A stretch of DNA of 64,000 nucleotides from an uncultured Actinomycetes bacterium (GCA_946803585.1 CAMPEQ010000011.1:372001-436000), one strand, 5' to 3'; positions 25,204 through 34,639 are shown, counted from the stretch's first letter. Notes: generated from the sequence alone by a model not told the origin. Numbers and translations: made by a program.

Positions 25204-26394
25204 CTATTGCGCCTGCGTCGGACGTGCTTGCAACTGCGCGGAGACGGCCGGGTCTTGTGCCTCCATGAAGTTCACCAAATCCAGTGTCGAGATGAACTGG
25301 ACGTCTGGGTGCTTCTCCTTGGTATCGATGATGAAGCGGTTGAGCGCCTTGGTGTAGGCGCCACAAACCCAATCGTTCATGTGATTCCCGAGGATGAGCG
25401 GGGCACGGTTACCGTCGCGCACTGCCCGCAGTGCATCAGAATACGAATCGTAGGTCTGATCCTCGATCTGCTGACACTTTGCGCTAGAGGCCGTCTGCTT
25501 CCCATCGTTCTGGTTGACCAGGAAGTTGTAGTCCATCGACAAGGTCGCATAGCCTGCACCAATCACCTTGATGGTCTGCAGCGGGACATCCCACAGAGTG
25601 TTCTTCATCTGCTGTGGCCAACGCAGAGTTCCCGAGTTCGAGGTGTCGTATCGGTAGCCGGCCTTCTTGAAGGCCTTGTACATCGCCGAGCGTTTGCCTT
25701 CTAGGCACGGAGTACGGCCGCCCTTAACCACAGATGAGTTGAACGGCAGCGGACCCGCATCGGCAGCTTGGGGATTGAAGGTCCGCCAATCGTCCAGGAT
25801 CGTGTTGAACTGCTCGATCTCACTCGACCACTGCGATGCCGACCAGCTCGCCACCCCCGTTGGTCCACAGAAGTGGCCGAGGTAGTGAGTTCCGATCTCG
25901 TGCCCGGCGTTCCAAGCTTCGCTGAGCTTGTTGATCCGCAGTCCAACCAAGTCCGGGTCGGCGAACCCGATATCGGAGGTGCCCCGCGGTTTCCCCGGAG
26001 GGGAGTAGTTCTTCTTCATCGCATTATCTGGCAGCAAGTAGACACCAGAAATGTAGAACGAGAACCGGCCATCCACCTTCTGAGCAGTGTCTAGGTAACG
26101 CTGCATCAACCCGGTCTTACTCTCGACACCACCGTCGAAGGAGACAACGACGAACTGAGGAGGTTGCTCACCCGGCGCTAGCTTCTGGATCTCGAACTCT
26201 GGCTGCGGGTCAGGCGGGGTGGTTACCCCTGAGGTATCAACCTCAAGCGGAGCATCTGGATCAATGAGCTTCGCCGGACCCTCGACCGGCCTATCCGCAG
26301 CAGTCGAAGAATCGTCGCTAGGAAGAAGTAACGCGACGACCCCAACGATTGCTAGGGCCGCAACCAATAGGGCGATCAGCGGTCTGCGACTCAT
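25204..26394 (-). CDS. Membrane-anchored polysaccharide deacetylase-like protein (NodB fold)
   Basis: The 396-aa protein has one N-terminal membrane helix (LIALLVAALAIVGVVALLL), an acidic/Pro linker, and a NodB-like domain from about residue 80. Motif 1 is SFDGG in place of TFDDG, so the usual metal-binding second Asp is missing. The metal histidines in HEIGTHYLGH are retained and NHMNDWV may supply the late His. Family members remove acetyl groups from cell-wall sugars. Activity here is uncertain. It is divergent from acs, with a direct repeat between them, and is probably cotranscribed with the Fic-like gene. Confidence 0.82.
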   Translation of the reverse strand: MSRRPLIALLVAALAIVGVVALLLPSDDSSTAADRPVEGPAKLIDPDAPLEVDTSGVTTPPDPQPEFEIQKLAPGEQPPQFVVVSFDGGVESKTGLMQRYLDTAQKVDGRFSFYISGVYLLPDNAMKKNYSPPGKPRGTSDIGFADPDLVGLRINKLSEAWNAGHEIGTHYLGHFCGPTGVASWSASQWSSEIEQFNTILDDWRTFNPQAADAGPLPFNSSVVKGGRTPCLEGKRSAMYKAFKKAGYRYDTSNSGTLRWPQQMKNTLWDVPLQTIKVIGAGYATLSMDYNFLVNQNDGKQTASSAKCQQIEDQTYDSYSDALRAVRDGNRAPLILGNHMNDWVCGAYTKALNRFIIDTKEKHPDVQFISTLDLVNFMEAQDPAVSAQLQARPTQAQ

Positions 26395-26419
26395 CTACGT
26401 CAACTCCATGAGGACTTAG

Positions 26420-26447
26420 TACGACGAACTAGGTATACGACGAATTA
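26420..26447. repeat. Direct repeat between deacetylase gene and acs
   Basis: TACGACGAACTA (26420-26431) and TACGACGAATTA (26436-26447) are spaced 16 bp, about one and a half helical turns, in the divergent promoter region. They are candidate regulator sites. Confidence 0.4.
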
Positions 26448-26504
26448 TGTAATAGCGATTGGGTCAATCTGGTCGGGGGGATGGTCAATAGTCTGCCTGA
26501 CCGA

Positions 26505-26517
26505 TAGGTTTTCGGTT
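26505..26517 (+). promoter_or_regulatory. -10 box of a probable leaderless acs promoter
   Basis: TAGGTT (26505-26510) precedes GTG 26518 by seven bases. No Shine-Dalgarno sequence is present. Confidence 0.45.
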
Positions 26518-28473
26518 GTGACATCTGATGGATTCGAGAATCTTCTTCATGAACGCCGCGTGTTTGCCCCCAGCGATGAGTTCAAGGCTCAGGCAAACGC
26601 TCAGCCGTCATTGTACGGTGCGGCCGACGCCGACCGACTCGCCTTTTGGGAGGACCAGGCTGGTCGCCTGCACTGGGATCGAAAATGGGATCTCCCATTG
26701 GACTGGACGGATGCGCCATTCGCGCAGTGGTTCGTCGGCGGGAAGCTCAACGTTGCAGTGAACTGCGTTGATCGACATGTCAACGATGGATACGGCGAGC
26801 AGGTTGCCATCCACTTCGAGGGCGAGCCGGGCGACACCCGGGCGATCACCTACCAACAACTCCAAGATGAGGTGTGCCAGGCTGCCAATGCCCTGGTTGA
26901 GCTCGGAATCGAGGCCGGTGACAGAGTCGCGATCTATCTCCCAATGATCCCTGAGGCAGTGATCTCGATGCTGGCGTGTGCCCGCCTCGGAGCGGCCCAT
27001 TCGGTGATCTTTGGTGGCTTCAGTGCTGAAGCCCTTCGCAGCCGCATCAATGATGCCCAAGCCAAGCTCGTCATCACCGCCGATGGCGGTTACCGCAGGG
27101 GGAAGGCTGCCGCGCTCAAACCAGCGGTGGACGAGGCTGTGACCGAGACACCCTCGGTTAACAACGTGTTGGTGGTCGAGCGAACCGGACAGGAAGTCGA
27201 ATGGACCCAGCGGGATCTCCGGTGGAAGGACCTCGTCGGTCGCCAGTCGACTACCCACGTCCCACAGGCCTTCGATAGCGAACACCCACTGTTCATTCTG
27301 TACACCTCCGGCACCACCGGCAGCCCTAAGGGGATCCTGCATACCTCCGGGGGCTACCTCACCCAGACTGCTTACACCCACTACAACGTCTTCGACTTCA
27401 AGGCCAACACCGATGTCTTCTGGTGCACCGCTGACATCGGGTGGATCACCGGCCACAGTTACGTCGTCTACGGTCCACTGGCCAACCGGGCGACGCAGGT
27501 GCTCTACGAGGGCACACCAGACAGCCCACACCAAGGTCGCTGGTGGGAGATCATCGAGAAGTACGGCGTTACGACCCTCTACACCGCGCCAACGGCAATC
27601 CGGACTTTCTCCAAGTGGGGACGTGAGATCCCGCAGGAGTTCGATCTGTCGTCCTTACGCCTACTAGGCAGTGTCGGTGAACCGATTAATCCCGAAGCCT
27701 GGATGTGGTACCGCTCAGTCATCGGCGGGAATCGCTGTCCAATCGTTGACACCTGGTGGCAAACCGAGACCGGTGCCATCATGATCAGTCCGCTACCCGG
27801 GATTACTGAGTGCAAGCCGGGCTCCGCTATGCGCCCACTGCCTGGCATTTGCGCCAAGATCGTCGACGATGCTGGCGTACCGGTCGGCAATAGCGAGGGT
27901 GGATATCTGGTTTTGGATGAACCATGGCCAGCGATGTTGCGCGGTATCTGGGGAGACCCGCAGCGCTACATCGAGACCTACTGGTCTCGCTGGCCTGGGG
28001 TGTACTTCGCTGGCGATGGCGCCAAGTACGACTCCCAAGGCGCAATGTGGCTCCTAGGTCGGGTGGACGATGTCATGAATATCTCCGGTCACCGCATCTC
28101 GACTGCCGAGGTTGAGTCAGCGCTCGTCTCCCATCCAGCAACGGCCGAGGCCGCGGTCGTGGGTGCCAACGATGAGACAACCGGACAGGCGATCGTCGCC
28201 TTTGTAATCTTGCGAGAGCATGCCGAGATTTCCGAATCAACGGTGGATGATCTACGCGCTCATGTCGCCCGGGAAATCGGACCAATCGCGAAACCTCGAC
28301 AGGTCCTCATCGTCAAGGAACTCCCAAAGACCCGGTCAGGAAAGATCATGCGTCGCCTCCTACGTGACGTCGCGGAGAACCGTAGCCTAGGAGATATGTC
28401 GACCTTGGCTGATCCCGCTGTCATGGGCCTCATCGCCGATGGGCTCTCCGCGCCAGGGGCGGTCGAGGACTAG
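26518..28473 (+). CDS. acs: Acetyl-CoA synthetase
   Basis: The 651-aa AMP-forming enzyme converts acetate, ATP and CoA to acetyl-CoA. It has the adenylate motif YTSGTTGSPKG near residue 262, WCTADIGWITGHSYVVYGPL, WWQTETGAIMISP, YFAGDGAKYD and the hinge GRVDDVMNISGHRIST. The C-terminal PKTRSGKIMRR carries the regulatory Lys (about 608) that is acetylated in this family. Length is typical. It stands where acs stands in mycobacteria (Rv3667) and Streptomyces. Confidence 0.97.
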   Translation: MTSDGFENLLHERRVFAPSDEFKAQANAQPSLYGAADADRLAFWEDQAGRLHWDRKWDLPLDWTDAPFAQWFVGGKLNVAVNCVDRHVNDGYGEQVAIHFEGEPGDTRAITYQQLQDEVCQAANALVELGIEAGDRVAIYLPMIPEAVISMLACARLGAAHSVIFGGFSAEALRSRINDAQAKLVITADGGYRRGKAAALKPAVDEAVTETPSVNNVLVVERTGQEVEWTQRDLRWKDLVGRQSTTHVPQAFDSEHPLFILYTSGTTGSPKGILHTSGGYLTQTAYTHYNVFDFKANTDVFWCTADIGWITGHSYVVYGPLANRATQVLYEGTPDSPHQGRWWEIIEKYGVTTLYTAPTAIRTFSKWGREIPQEFDLSSLRLLGSVGEPINPEAWMWYRSVIGGNRCPIVDTWWQTETGAIMISPLPGITECKPGSAMRPLPGICAKIVDDAGVPVGNSEGGYLVLDEPWPAMLRGIWGDPQRYIETYWSRWPGVYFAGDGAKYDSQGAMWLLGRVDDVMNISGHRISTAEVESALVSHPATAEAAVVGANDETTGQAIVAFVILREHAEISESTVDDLRAHVAREIGPIAKPRQVLIVKELPKTRSGKIMRRLLRDVAENRSLGDMSTLADPAVMGLIADGLSAPGAVED

Positions 28474-28493
28474 GCCAAATCCGCCTATTTGGC
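28474..28493 (+). terminator. Hairpin after acs
   Basis: GCCAAAT-ccgcct-ATTTGGC starts at the base after the stop codon TAG. The stem is 7 bp and no T-run follows, so it is at best a weak terminator or an mRNA-end stabiliser. Confidence 0.5.
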
Positions 28494-28573
28494 AACGGCG
28501 CAGACCCCTACCACCGACAGGTTCCTTGTGCAACGGTCCATCCGCGCTGATTCCCGTGACTCAAATGTGATCG

Positions 28574-28583
28574 GATAGGGCCC
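28574..28583 (+). promoter_or_regulatory. GATAGGGCCC element directly before nhaA start
   Basis: The element abuts ATG 28584. The same GATAGG(G)CC block is found against the starts of the 6339 peptidase, yqeY and the phosphoesterase. It is too close to the start to be a normal Shine-Dalgarno sequence. Confidence 0.5.
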
Positions 28584-29795
28584 ATGGCAACCACCCCCAC
28601 GACTGTCGCGAAAGTCCCACGCGCTGTCGTTGAGTCCCTGCGTGACGAGACCATCGGTGGCGCCATCCTGCTGGTTGCGGCCGCGCTAGCCCTGATCTGG
28701 GCGAACTCCCCGTGGTCAGCCGAGTACTTCACCCTGGCCAACACCGAAGTCGGCCCCGAAGCACTTCACCTCAATCTGTCTCTGAGTACCTGGGCCGCAG
28801 ACGGACTCCTTGCGGTCTTCTTCTTCGTTGCTGGACTCGAGCTCAAGTACGAGTTCGTTCGCGGCTCCCTCCGGCAATTCTCAACCGCGATCGTGCCGGT
28901 CGCCGCCGCGCTCGGCGGAATGATCATTCCTGCGGCCCTGTTTTTCACTATCAACCTCACCTCCGATATCGGCCAGACCTCCGGGTGGGGTATTCCGATG
29001 GCCACCGATATCGCCTTCGCGCTGGCGGTACTTGCGGTTGCCGGGCGTCGTTTGCCGGTCCAGGTCCGCATCTTCCTTTTGACCCTGGCCGTCGTCGATG
29101 ACCTCGGCGCGATCACCGTCATCGCGCTGTTCTACACCGAAGCTGTTCAAGCCGTGCCGTTGCTGATCGCCGCGGTCCTGCTCGGTGTCTACGCCTACCT
29201 GCAAAAGAAGCGCGTGCGTGCGTGGTACATCTACATCCCACTCGCCCTAGTGATCTGGGATATGGTCCACCGCTCCGGAGTTCATGCCACGGTCGCTGGC
29301 GTCGCACTCGGTCTACTTACCCGCGCGAAGCTCGATCCAGGCGAGGAGGAGGCACCAGCCGAGCGGCTGCAGCATCGAGTGCACCCGATCTCTGCTGGGT
29401 TCTGCGTGCCACTGTTTGCCTTCTTCGCCGCTGGTATCAGCTTGGCCGGTATTAACCCCGTCCAAGCCCTCACCGAACCGCTCGGACTAGGCATCATCGT
29501 CGGCCTTGTCGTCGGTAAACCCATCGGCGTGATGGGCGGAGCCTTCCTCGTGACGCGGTTCAAGAACGTCAACATCCCCGACATCCTGCATTGGCGCGAC
29601 ATCCTCGCAGTTGGAATCGTGGCCGGCGTCGGCTTCACCGTTTCACTGCTCATCGCCGAACTGGCCTTCGAAGGCGACCACATCCTGTTGACCGATGCCA
29701 AACTCGCGATCCTGGTGGCATCAGTTGTGTCAGCTTTGCTGGCTTCTATCGCACTAATTCGCCGCGGCCGCCATCACGATGCCGTTTCAAGTTAG
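28584..29795 (+). CDS. nhaA: Na+/H+ antiporter NhaA
   Basis: The 403-aa membrane protein shows the NhaA marks: GAILLVAAALALIWANSPW in helix I, ADGLLAVFFFVAGLELKYEF, GWGIPMATDIAFALAVLAV, and LTLAVVDDLGAITVIALFYT with the two adjacent Asp of the ion-binding site, followed later by GVGFTVSLLIAELAF. It exchanges two H+ for one Na+ and supports pH and salt homeostasis. The stop codon TAG lies inside the -10 box of the following gene. Confidence 0.96.
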   Translation: MATTPTTVAKVPRAVVESLRDETIGGAILLVAAALALIWANSPWSAEYFTLANTEVGPEALHLNLSLSTWAADGLLAVFFFVAGLELKYEFVRGSLRQFSTAIVPVAAALGGMIIPAALFFTINLTSDIGQTSGWGIPMATDIAFALAVLAVAGRRLPVQVRIFLLTLAVVDDLGAITVIALFYTEAVQAVPLLIAAVLLGVYAYLQKKRVRAWYIYIPLALVIWDMVHRSGVHATVAGVALGLLTRAKLDPGEEEAPAERLQHRVHPISAGFCVPLFAFFAAGISLAGINPVQALTEPLGLGIIVGLVVGKPIGVMGGAFLVTRFKNVNIPDILHWRDILAVGIVAGVGFTVSLLIAELAFEGDHILLTDAKLAILVASVVSALLASIALIRRGRHHDAVSS

Positions 29796-29798
29796 CCT
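29793..29798 (+). promoter_or_regulatory. -10 box of leaderless promoter overlapping nhaA stop
   Basis: TAGCCT contains the nhaA stop codon TAG and lies seven bases before ATG 29806. The downstream gene can therefore be transcribed independently and leaderless. Confidence 0.4.
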
Positions 29799-29805
29799 AG
29801 CTCCC

Positions 29806-30234
29806 ATGACGACCACACCAACTCAGGATCCGAACCGGGTCGACCCCTCCGTCAAGGAGCTTGTTACCTCGGCCGCCAAAGACGTCTCGACCATGGTGTC
29901 GGCCCAAGTTGAGCTCGCTAAGGCAGAGCTACAGGCCAGCGCCAGGCAAGCCGGATCGGCCTTTGGGCTCATCGCTGTGGCCGCCGTACTGGCTGGAGTT
30001 GGCGGCCTCTTCCTCCTGGTCACAATCGCTTATGTGCTGGTCGCACTCGGCCTTCCAGTCTGGGCTGGATTCGGGATTGTCACCCTGGTTCTGTTCATCG
30101 TCGCGATCATTCTTGGCCTCGTCGGAGCTCGGCACGCGAAGAAGGTCAAGGGACTCGACGAGACGAAGAAAGAGATCGAGCTGACGAAGACCGCTCTCTC
30201 AGGGGCCATCCCACCTAGTAGCAGCAACCAGTAG
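29806..30234 (+). CDS. Phage-holin-superfamily III-like membrane protein (DUF1469)
   Basis: The 142-aa protein from ATG 29806 has an amphipathic N-terminal helix (VKELVTSAAKDVSTMVSAQVELAKAELQ) and two hydrophobic helices near residues 50-75 and 80-105, followed by a charged C-terminal helix. This is the actinobacterial DUF1469 layout. The holin label comes from fold similarity. There is no prophage here, and a membrane-stress or envelope role is more likely. The ORF track start at 29779 would overlap nhaA. Confidence 0.8.
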   Translation: MTTTPTQDPNRVDPSVKELVTSAAKDVSTMVSAQVELAKAELQASARQAGSAFGLIAVAAVLAGVGGLFLLVTIAYVLVALGLPVWAGFGIVTLVLFIVAIILGLVGARHAKKVKGLDETKKEIELTKTALSGAIPPSSSNQ

Positions 30235-30267
30235 CGGTCCGAACAAGCCCGCACGACACCTGATCCG

Positions 30268-31245
30268 TTGACTACTTACACGCCCGAGCAGGCCATTGCG
30301 GCAACCGGCCCGTGGTCTCATCGTGAGATTGCCGCCAACAGCGCGCGTTTTCACGCGGTCAGCGCCGGCGAGGGGCCACTAGTTCTCCTACTCCACGGGT
30401 TCCCGCAGTTCTGGTGGACCTGGCGCCACCTACTACCCGAACTCGCCGATGCTGGCTACCGCGCGGTCGCCGTTGATTTGCGCGGCTACGGGGGCAGCGA
30501 CCACCCCCCACGTGGATACGACCTCAACACAGCCGCCAAGGACGTCGGGGCAATTATTCGAAGTCTGGGAGAACCGAATGCGACGGTGATCGGTCAGGGA
30601 ATGGGTGCACTCCTGGGATGGTCAACGGCAGCATTGGACCCCGAGGTAGTAAACCGCCTGGTGGCAATCTCCATGCCGCACCCGGTTCGGATGCGGCAAG
30701 CGCTGCTCTCTGATCGTGGCCAGCTCGCGGCCTCAAGCTATCTGTTGGGGTTCCAACGGCCGTGGATCCCAGAGCGTCAACTCGTTCGCGATGATGCCCA
30801 GCAGATCGAGCACTACCTGTCATCGTGGTCTGCCGATCCAGCTTGGCCCGACGATGAGGCCAGCGCCCGCTACCGGGCCGCATTCCAAATCGGCAATACC
30901 GCTCACTGCGCGCTGGAGTACTACCGCTGGATCGTTCGATCCATCATGCGTACCGACGGGCGCCGATTCGCCGACCTGGCGAGCTCCAACAAAATCACTG
31001 CACCAGTACTACAGATCCAGGGTGCGGCAGATCGAACGATCCTCCCACGCACTGCCGCGGGCTCGCGCGAGTTCGTGGCTGGGCCATACGCCTGGCGTAG
31101 CTTGCCGGAAGTTGGCCACTTCCCGCAGGAAGAGCAACCGCACGTCGTTGACTCGCTTATTTTGGACTGGTTAGCCAGTAATCCGCCGTGGGACGATCCG
31201 CCAGCAGACCAAACGTCACTGCCCAGTTCGCCTTCACCGGCCTAG
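30268..31245 (+). CDS. Alpha/beta-hydrolase (epoxide-hydrolase-like) lacking a normal nucleophile
   Basis: The 325-aa protein starts with TTG 30268. It has the family landmarks VLLLHGFPQFWWTWR with the HGxP oxyanion motif, VAVDLRGYGGSDHP, VNRLVAISMPHP, and the late acid/His parts QGAADRTI and LPEVGHFPQEEQP. The nucleophile elbow reads GQGMGAL, so the usual Asp or Ser is replaced by Gly. Either another residue is used or it is not a hydrolase. Streptomyces genes in this context show similar elbows as I recall. The C-terminus is a Pro/Ser tail. Confidence 0.85.
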   Translation: MTTYTPEQAIAATGPWSHREIAANSARFHAVSAGEGPLVLLLHGFPQFWWTWRHLLPELADAGYRAVAVDLRGYGGSDHPPRGYDLNTAAKDVGAIIRSLGEPNATVIGQGMGALLGWSTAALDPEVVNRLVAISMPHPVRMRQALLSDRGQLAASSYLLGFQRPWIPERQLVRDDAQQIEHYLSSWSADPAWPDDEASARYRAAFQIGNTAHCALEYYRWIVRSIMRTDGRRFADLASSNKITAPVLQIQGAADRTILPRTAAGSREFVAGPYAWRSLPEVGHFPQEEQPHVVDSLILDWLASNPPWDDPPADQTSLPSSPSPA

Positions 31246-31274
31246 CTGAGAATCGCTGCGGGGCGGGTAGCTGA

Positions 31275-32468
31275 CTACTTGGCGCACGGTCCGGTCGACA
31301 CCGCTTGAGTGCCGCGCAGCCCCGCTCTGATCGCAGGTTCCACCTGTTCGGCCGTTAGCGCGTAAGCCGTCTGCGCATCCCCCTGCGCCTGGGCGAAGAT
31401 AACCCCGGCGACGTCGCCATTAGCCGTGAGGAATGGTCCCCCCGAGTTGCCCGGTCGAGCTGATCCACGCAACGCGTACACCTCGCGAGACACACCCGAT
31501 TTACCGTAGATGTCGGTTCCGCGGGCCACATCACCCGGGATGGTTCCGCGAACCCGCGCTGCGCCAACCTTCATCGGGCCGCCACCTGGATATCCAGCGA
31601 TCACCCCATCATCACCACGATCGAGTGGCCCAGACATCTCAAGGGTGGGCGCTTGGAGTCCTGGAACATCCAAGATGGCCACGTCGATGCGCGGGTCAAA
31701 GTACACGGTGGTTCCGCGGAGCTGGCCTTGGCGAGGGACGGAGACGCTGGGCTGCTCTACCCCGGCAACAACGTGTGCGTTTGTCAGGACCCGGTTGCGG
31801 CCGACGACGAACCCCGAACCGGTGAAGCCGGAGTTACACGACGGTGCGGAGCCCTGCACCTTTACAACCGAGCGCAATGACGCCTGCACCGCCTGGTTCT
31901 TCACCACAGCTGTTTCTGGGGCGTCGACCGGAGCAGGGGGTAATACCCCAAAGCTGTCGAACAGTTGCGGCAGCCCGGAGTCATCCACCAGGACCCGCAG
32001 ATTGCCAACGAAGTCGCGTGCCTGGGTCGGTACGACCCCATCCAGGGTCGTGAGCAGTGCTGAGGAGCGAACCGAGGCTGACACGCTGGAGGTCGGCAAG
32101 GCCGAGGCAGTCGCGGCTAGTACCCAGGCGACAATCGCAATAGCGAGAACGTTCAGCGCCGCGCCTCCGAAGTTATCGACCAGCCGGGCTGGCTCCCACG
32201 TGATTCGGTCGCGCAGGTAGCGGCCCAGGCCGGAGGTAAGGACCTGTCCCACGATCGCGAAGCCGATGACCATACCGACCGTCAGCACGAGACCGGCCAT
32301 CCCGCTGACATCGAATCTGGAGAGTAGCCACGGTGCCAGGAAGGACCCCAGCAGACCGCCACCGATAAACCCAATGAAGGACAGAAACGCTGAGACGAAG
32401 CCGTGACGCCACCCGGACCAGGCGAAGACAATCACCGCGCCGATCACGATCAAGTCAACGAAGTTCAT
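31275..32468 (-). CDS. marP: MarP-like membrane serine protease (CvpA + trypsin fold)
   Basis: The 397-aa protein has four N-terminal membrane helices (CvpA-like, residues 1-130), an extracytoplasmic linker with VVKNQAVQASLRSVVKVQG, and a chymotrypsin-fold domain. His near 232 (LTNAHVVAG), Asp near 260 (DPRIDVAILDV) and Ser near 341 (RPGNSGGPF) complete the triad. MarP (Rv3671c) protects mycobacteria against acid and oxidative stress by acting on a peptidoglycan hydrolase. The same gene order with nudix, tlpA and nth supports orthology. CAPSCNSG and the late TGPC supply Cys that may pair. AGGAGGTGAAG precedes the start. Confidence 0.92.
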   Translation of the reverse strand: MNFVDLIVIGAVIVFAWSGWRHGFVSAFLSFIGFIGGGLLGSFLAPWLLSRFDVSGMAGLVLTVGMVIGFAIVGQVLTSGLGRYLRDRITWEPARLVDNFGGAALNVLAIAIVAWVLAATASALPTSSVSASVRSSALLTTLDGVVPTQARDFVGNLRVLVDDSGLPQLFDSFGVLPPAPVDAPETAVVKNQAVQASLRSVVKVQGSAPSCNSGFTGSGFVVGRNRVLTNAHVVAGVEQPSVSVPRQGQLRGTTVYFDPRIDVAILDVPGLQAPTLEMSGPLDRGDDGVIAGYPGGGPMKVGAARVRGTIPGDVARGTDIYGKSGVSREVYALRGSARPGNSGGPFLTANGDVAGVIFAQAQGDAQTAYALTAEQVEPAIRAGLRGTQAVSTGPCAK

Positions 32469-32505
32469 ATCTTCACCTCCTCCTAGAGACTCTCTTGGGT
32501 AAGTG

Positions 32506-33240
32506 TCACCTATCTACCTGTGAACCACCAGGGTTGCGCCACCCGTCGTCGAACGGGACGGTCCGGGCCCCTGCCAGCCATGGCTGCTCCCACCCCGCGA
32601 GGGCAATCAATCGATCGAGCAGCATCCCGGTGAAACCCCACACCAACATGTCGTCGATCTCAAAACCCGCGCCGATATAGCCAGCCGGGTGTGAGACCTG
32701 GACACGGTTTGCCGGATCGCTCAGTTGACTGATTCGCACTCGGTGAACGCTGGCAACCTCAGCTGGGTCTCCGACGGCAACCGGGGATGGGTTCTTCCAC
32801 CAGCCCAGCACTGGGGTGACGACGAATCCGGAGGGCCGGATCCACATCTGCGGCAGGGTCGCAACCGGCACCACCCCTCGTGGGTCGAGTTGGGTCTCCT
32901 CTTGCGCTTCCCGTAGCGCGGTGGCAATCGGCCCAGTGTCAGTCGGGTCTTGCGCGCCACCGGGAAATGCCGGCTGACCGGCGTGGGCACGCATTTCTAG
33001 CGCGCGTTGAATAAGCAGGACGTCTAGCTCCGAGGTCGGCGAATCGCTGCCGGTCGAACCGCTCTCGGAGAACAAGACGAGTACAGACGAATGGCGTGCC
33101 GCGACATCTGCCGGTGGCAGGAACCGTGTCATGTCATCAAGGTCCGGCCCAGTAATCGCGGTGATTAACGGTCGGTACCACTGCGGAATCGTCTGCGGTT
33201 GCACTAGGACGTCGACTCGATCTCTCGGGGTCTGCCTCAT
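32506..33240 (-). CDS. NUDIX CoA pyrophosphatase-like hydrolase
   Basis: The 244-aa protein has the UPF0035-type lead RAHAGQPAFPGGAQDPTD and a Nudix box in GGAQDPTDTGPIATALREAQEET with the REXQEE core. Relatives hydrolyse CoA or its derivatives to 4'-phosphopantetheine and 3',5'-ADP. It lies between tlpA and marP as in mycobacteria (Rv3672c) and overlaps tlpA by four bases. Confidence 0.88.
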   Translation of the reverse strand: MRQTPRDRVDVLVQPQTIPQWYRPLITAITGPDLDDMTRFLPPADVAARHSSVLVLFSESGSTGSDSPTSELDVLLIQRALEMRAHAGQPAFPGGAQDPTDTGPIATALREAQEETQLDPRGVVPVATLPQMWIRPSGFVVTPVLGWWKNPSPVAVGDPAEVASVHRVRISQLSDPANRVQVSHPAGYIGAGFEIDDMLVWGFTGMLLDRLIALAGWEQPWLAGARTVPFDDGWRNPGGSQVDR

Positions 33241-33896
33241 GTCAACTGCACCCCTAAGTACTGCTCGACTAGTTCCGCGAGCTCCTGCTCGCTCGTCACG
33301 ATATTGGCTCGCCCGGCGATCTCACCGTCGGGCCTCACGAAGATGGTGGTCGGGACACCAACGACCGATAGACCGGCCCGGATCTTTGACTCTGGATCCT
33401 GCACCGATGGGAAGGACATATTGGTTGCGGCGGCCATTCCGAGTGCGGCTATTTGGTCATCGGCCATGTCGATTCCGAGGAAGCCAACCTCGGTGCTGTT
33501 CTCCCGGTAGAACTGCCCCATCATCGGCAGCTCCTCCCGACAAGGGCCGCACCACGATGCCCACACATTGACGACGTAAGGCTTCCCGCGCAGACCAGCT
33601 AGATGAACGTCGGGGCCCTGCCCCAAACAAGACAACGTCAGCTCAGGGAGGCCACCAGCAACCGGCTCGATTGAGGCATCACTCGTGGGGCAGTCAGCTA
33701 GCCCCGCCTCCTCGATTAGCTGCGCTGAAGCTCCATCGGAGGTTCCCGGTGCAGGCACCGTTGTCTCCTGCGTTGGCAGCGCCGATCCTGCCGGGGCAGA
33801 TCCGTCTTGGGCGCCGCAGGCAGTCAACCCGAACACTGCAGCGATGGCTGCAAACACGGCCAGTGGCCAACTACGCCGATGGGATCTCCACATCAT
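33237..33896 (-). CDS. TlpA-like thioredoxin-fold lipoprotein
   Basis: I start this gene at ATG 33896, which overlaps the nth stop as ATGA. The 219-aa product begins with a basic n-region, a hydrophobic helix and the lipobox LTAC. The thioredoxin-like domain has the redox motif [13 protein letters not shown] near residue 120, VGFLGIDM, and the cis-Pro [14 protein letters not shown]. Two further Cys (ADCPTS and LSCLG) sit before the domain. It probably reduces or exchanges disulfides outside the membrane. It is coupled to nth and the nudix gene in one operon (nth, tlpA, nudix). Confidence 0.9.
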   Translation of the reverse strand: MMWRSHRRSWPLAVFAAIAAVFGLTACGAQDGSAPAGSALPTQETTVPAPGTSDGASAQLIEEAGLADCPTSDASIEPVAGGLPELTLSCLGQGPDVHLAGLRGKPYVVNVWASWCGPCREELPMMGQFYRENSTEVGFLGIDMADDQIAALGMAAATNMSFPSVQDPESKIRAGLSVVGVPTTIFVRPDGEIAGRANIVTSEQELAELVEQYLGVQLT

Positions 33897-34639
33897 GCCG
33901 GGGGTCCAGACTTGATCAACTTTGCCGCTACCACCGGATCCGTCGGTCCCTCCCCAAACGAGGGACACCACTTCGCCACCGGACAGGCCCCGCAGGCTGG
34001 GCGCCGAGAGAAACAGCACCGACGGCCATGGAAGATCATTTGATGAGAGAGCGGGGTCCAGTCCTTACGCGGAAAGAGCGCGCCAACCTCTGCTTCCACC
34101 TTCACCGGGTCGGCCTCGTCGGTCCAGCCGAATCGCCTCGAGAGGCGACCAAAGTGGGTGTCAACTGTGATCCCGGGAGTATCGAACGCATTCCCGAGCA
34201 CGACGTTGGCCGTCTTGCGGCCAACACCGGGCAACGTCACTAGCTCCTTGAGCTTGTTGGGAACCTCACCGTCGTAGCGTTCACAGACCGCTTGAGCCAT
34301 CCCCAGTAAGGAGTTCGTCTTAGCGCGAAAGAACCCGGTCGATCGGATGATCTCTTCGAGCTCCTCACGGTTGGCGGCCGCCAACGCGTGCGCATCCGGA
34401 TATCGGGCGAATAGCTCTGGAGTCACCATATTCACTCGCACATCTGTGCACTGCGCCGACAGAATCGTTGCGACCAGCAGCTGTAGCGGCGTCTCAAAGG
34501 TCAGCTCGCAGTGTGCGTCTGGATATGTCTGTGCCAGCACCCGTCCTATCTTGCGAGCGCGGCGAACGAGCTGGGTGTGAGTCTGTTCAGCGTTAGCCCC
34601 TTTGGCTGACGTCCCGCTCACTCCCGCCCTTGTGACCAC
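33893..34639 (-). CDS. nth: Endonuclease III
   Basis: The 248-aa base-excision enzyme removes oxidised pyrimidines and cuts the abasic site. The helix-hairpin-helix [17 protein letters not shown] holds the catalytic Lys and [14 protein letters not shown] the Asp. The [4Fe-4S] loop is C-x6-C-x2-C-x5-C ([17 protein letters not shown]). The start is GTG 34639, and the N-terminal 15 residues are likely disordered. It heads the nth-tlpA-nudix operon. Confidence 0.96.
   Translation of the reverse strand: MVTRAGVSGTSAKGANAEQTHTQLVRRARKIGRVLAQTYPDAHCELTFETPLQLLVATILSAQCTDVRVNMVTPELFARYPDAHALAAANREELEEIIRSTGFFRAKTNSLLGMAQAVCERYDGEVPNKLKELVTLPGVGRKTANVVLGNAFDTPGITVDTHFGRLSRRFGWTDEADPVKVEAEVGALFPRKDWTPLSHQMIFHGRRCCFSRRPACGACPVAKWCPSFGEGPTDPVVAAKLIKSGPPA

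Noticed and set aside
26608-27534. 308-aa ORF antisense to acs
   Set aside because: It is a mirror-frame shadow of a highly conserved gene. Composition follows the acs codon pattern and there are no start signals.
29806-30234. Prophage holin
   Set aside because: The similarity is to a superfamily common on actinobacterial chromosomes, with no endolysin or phage gene nearby.
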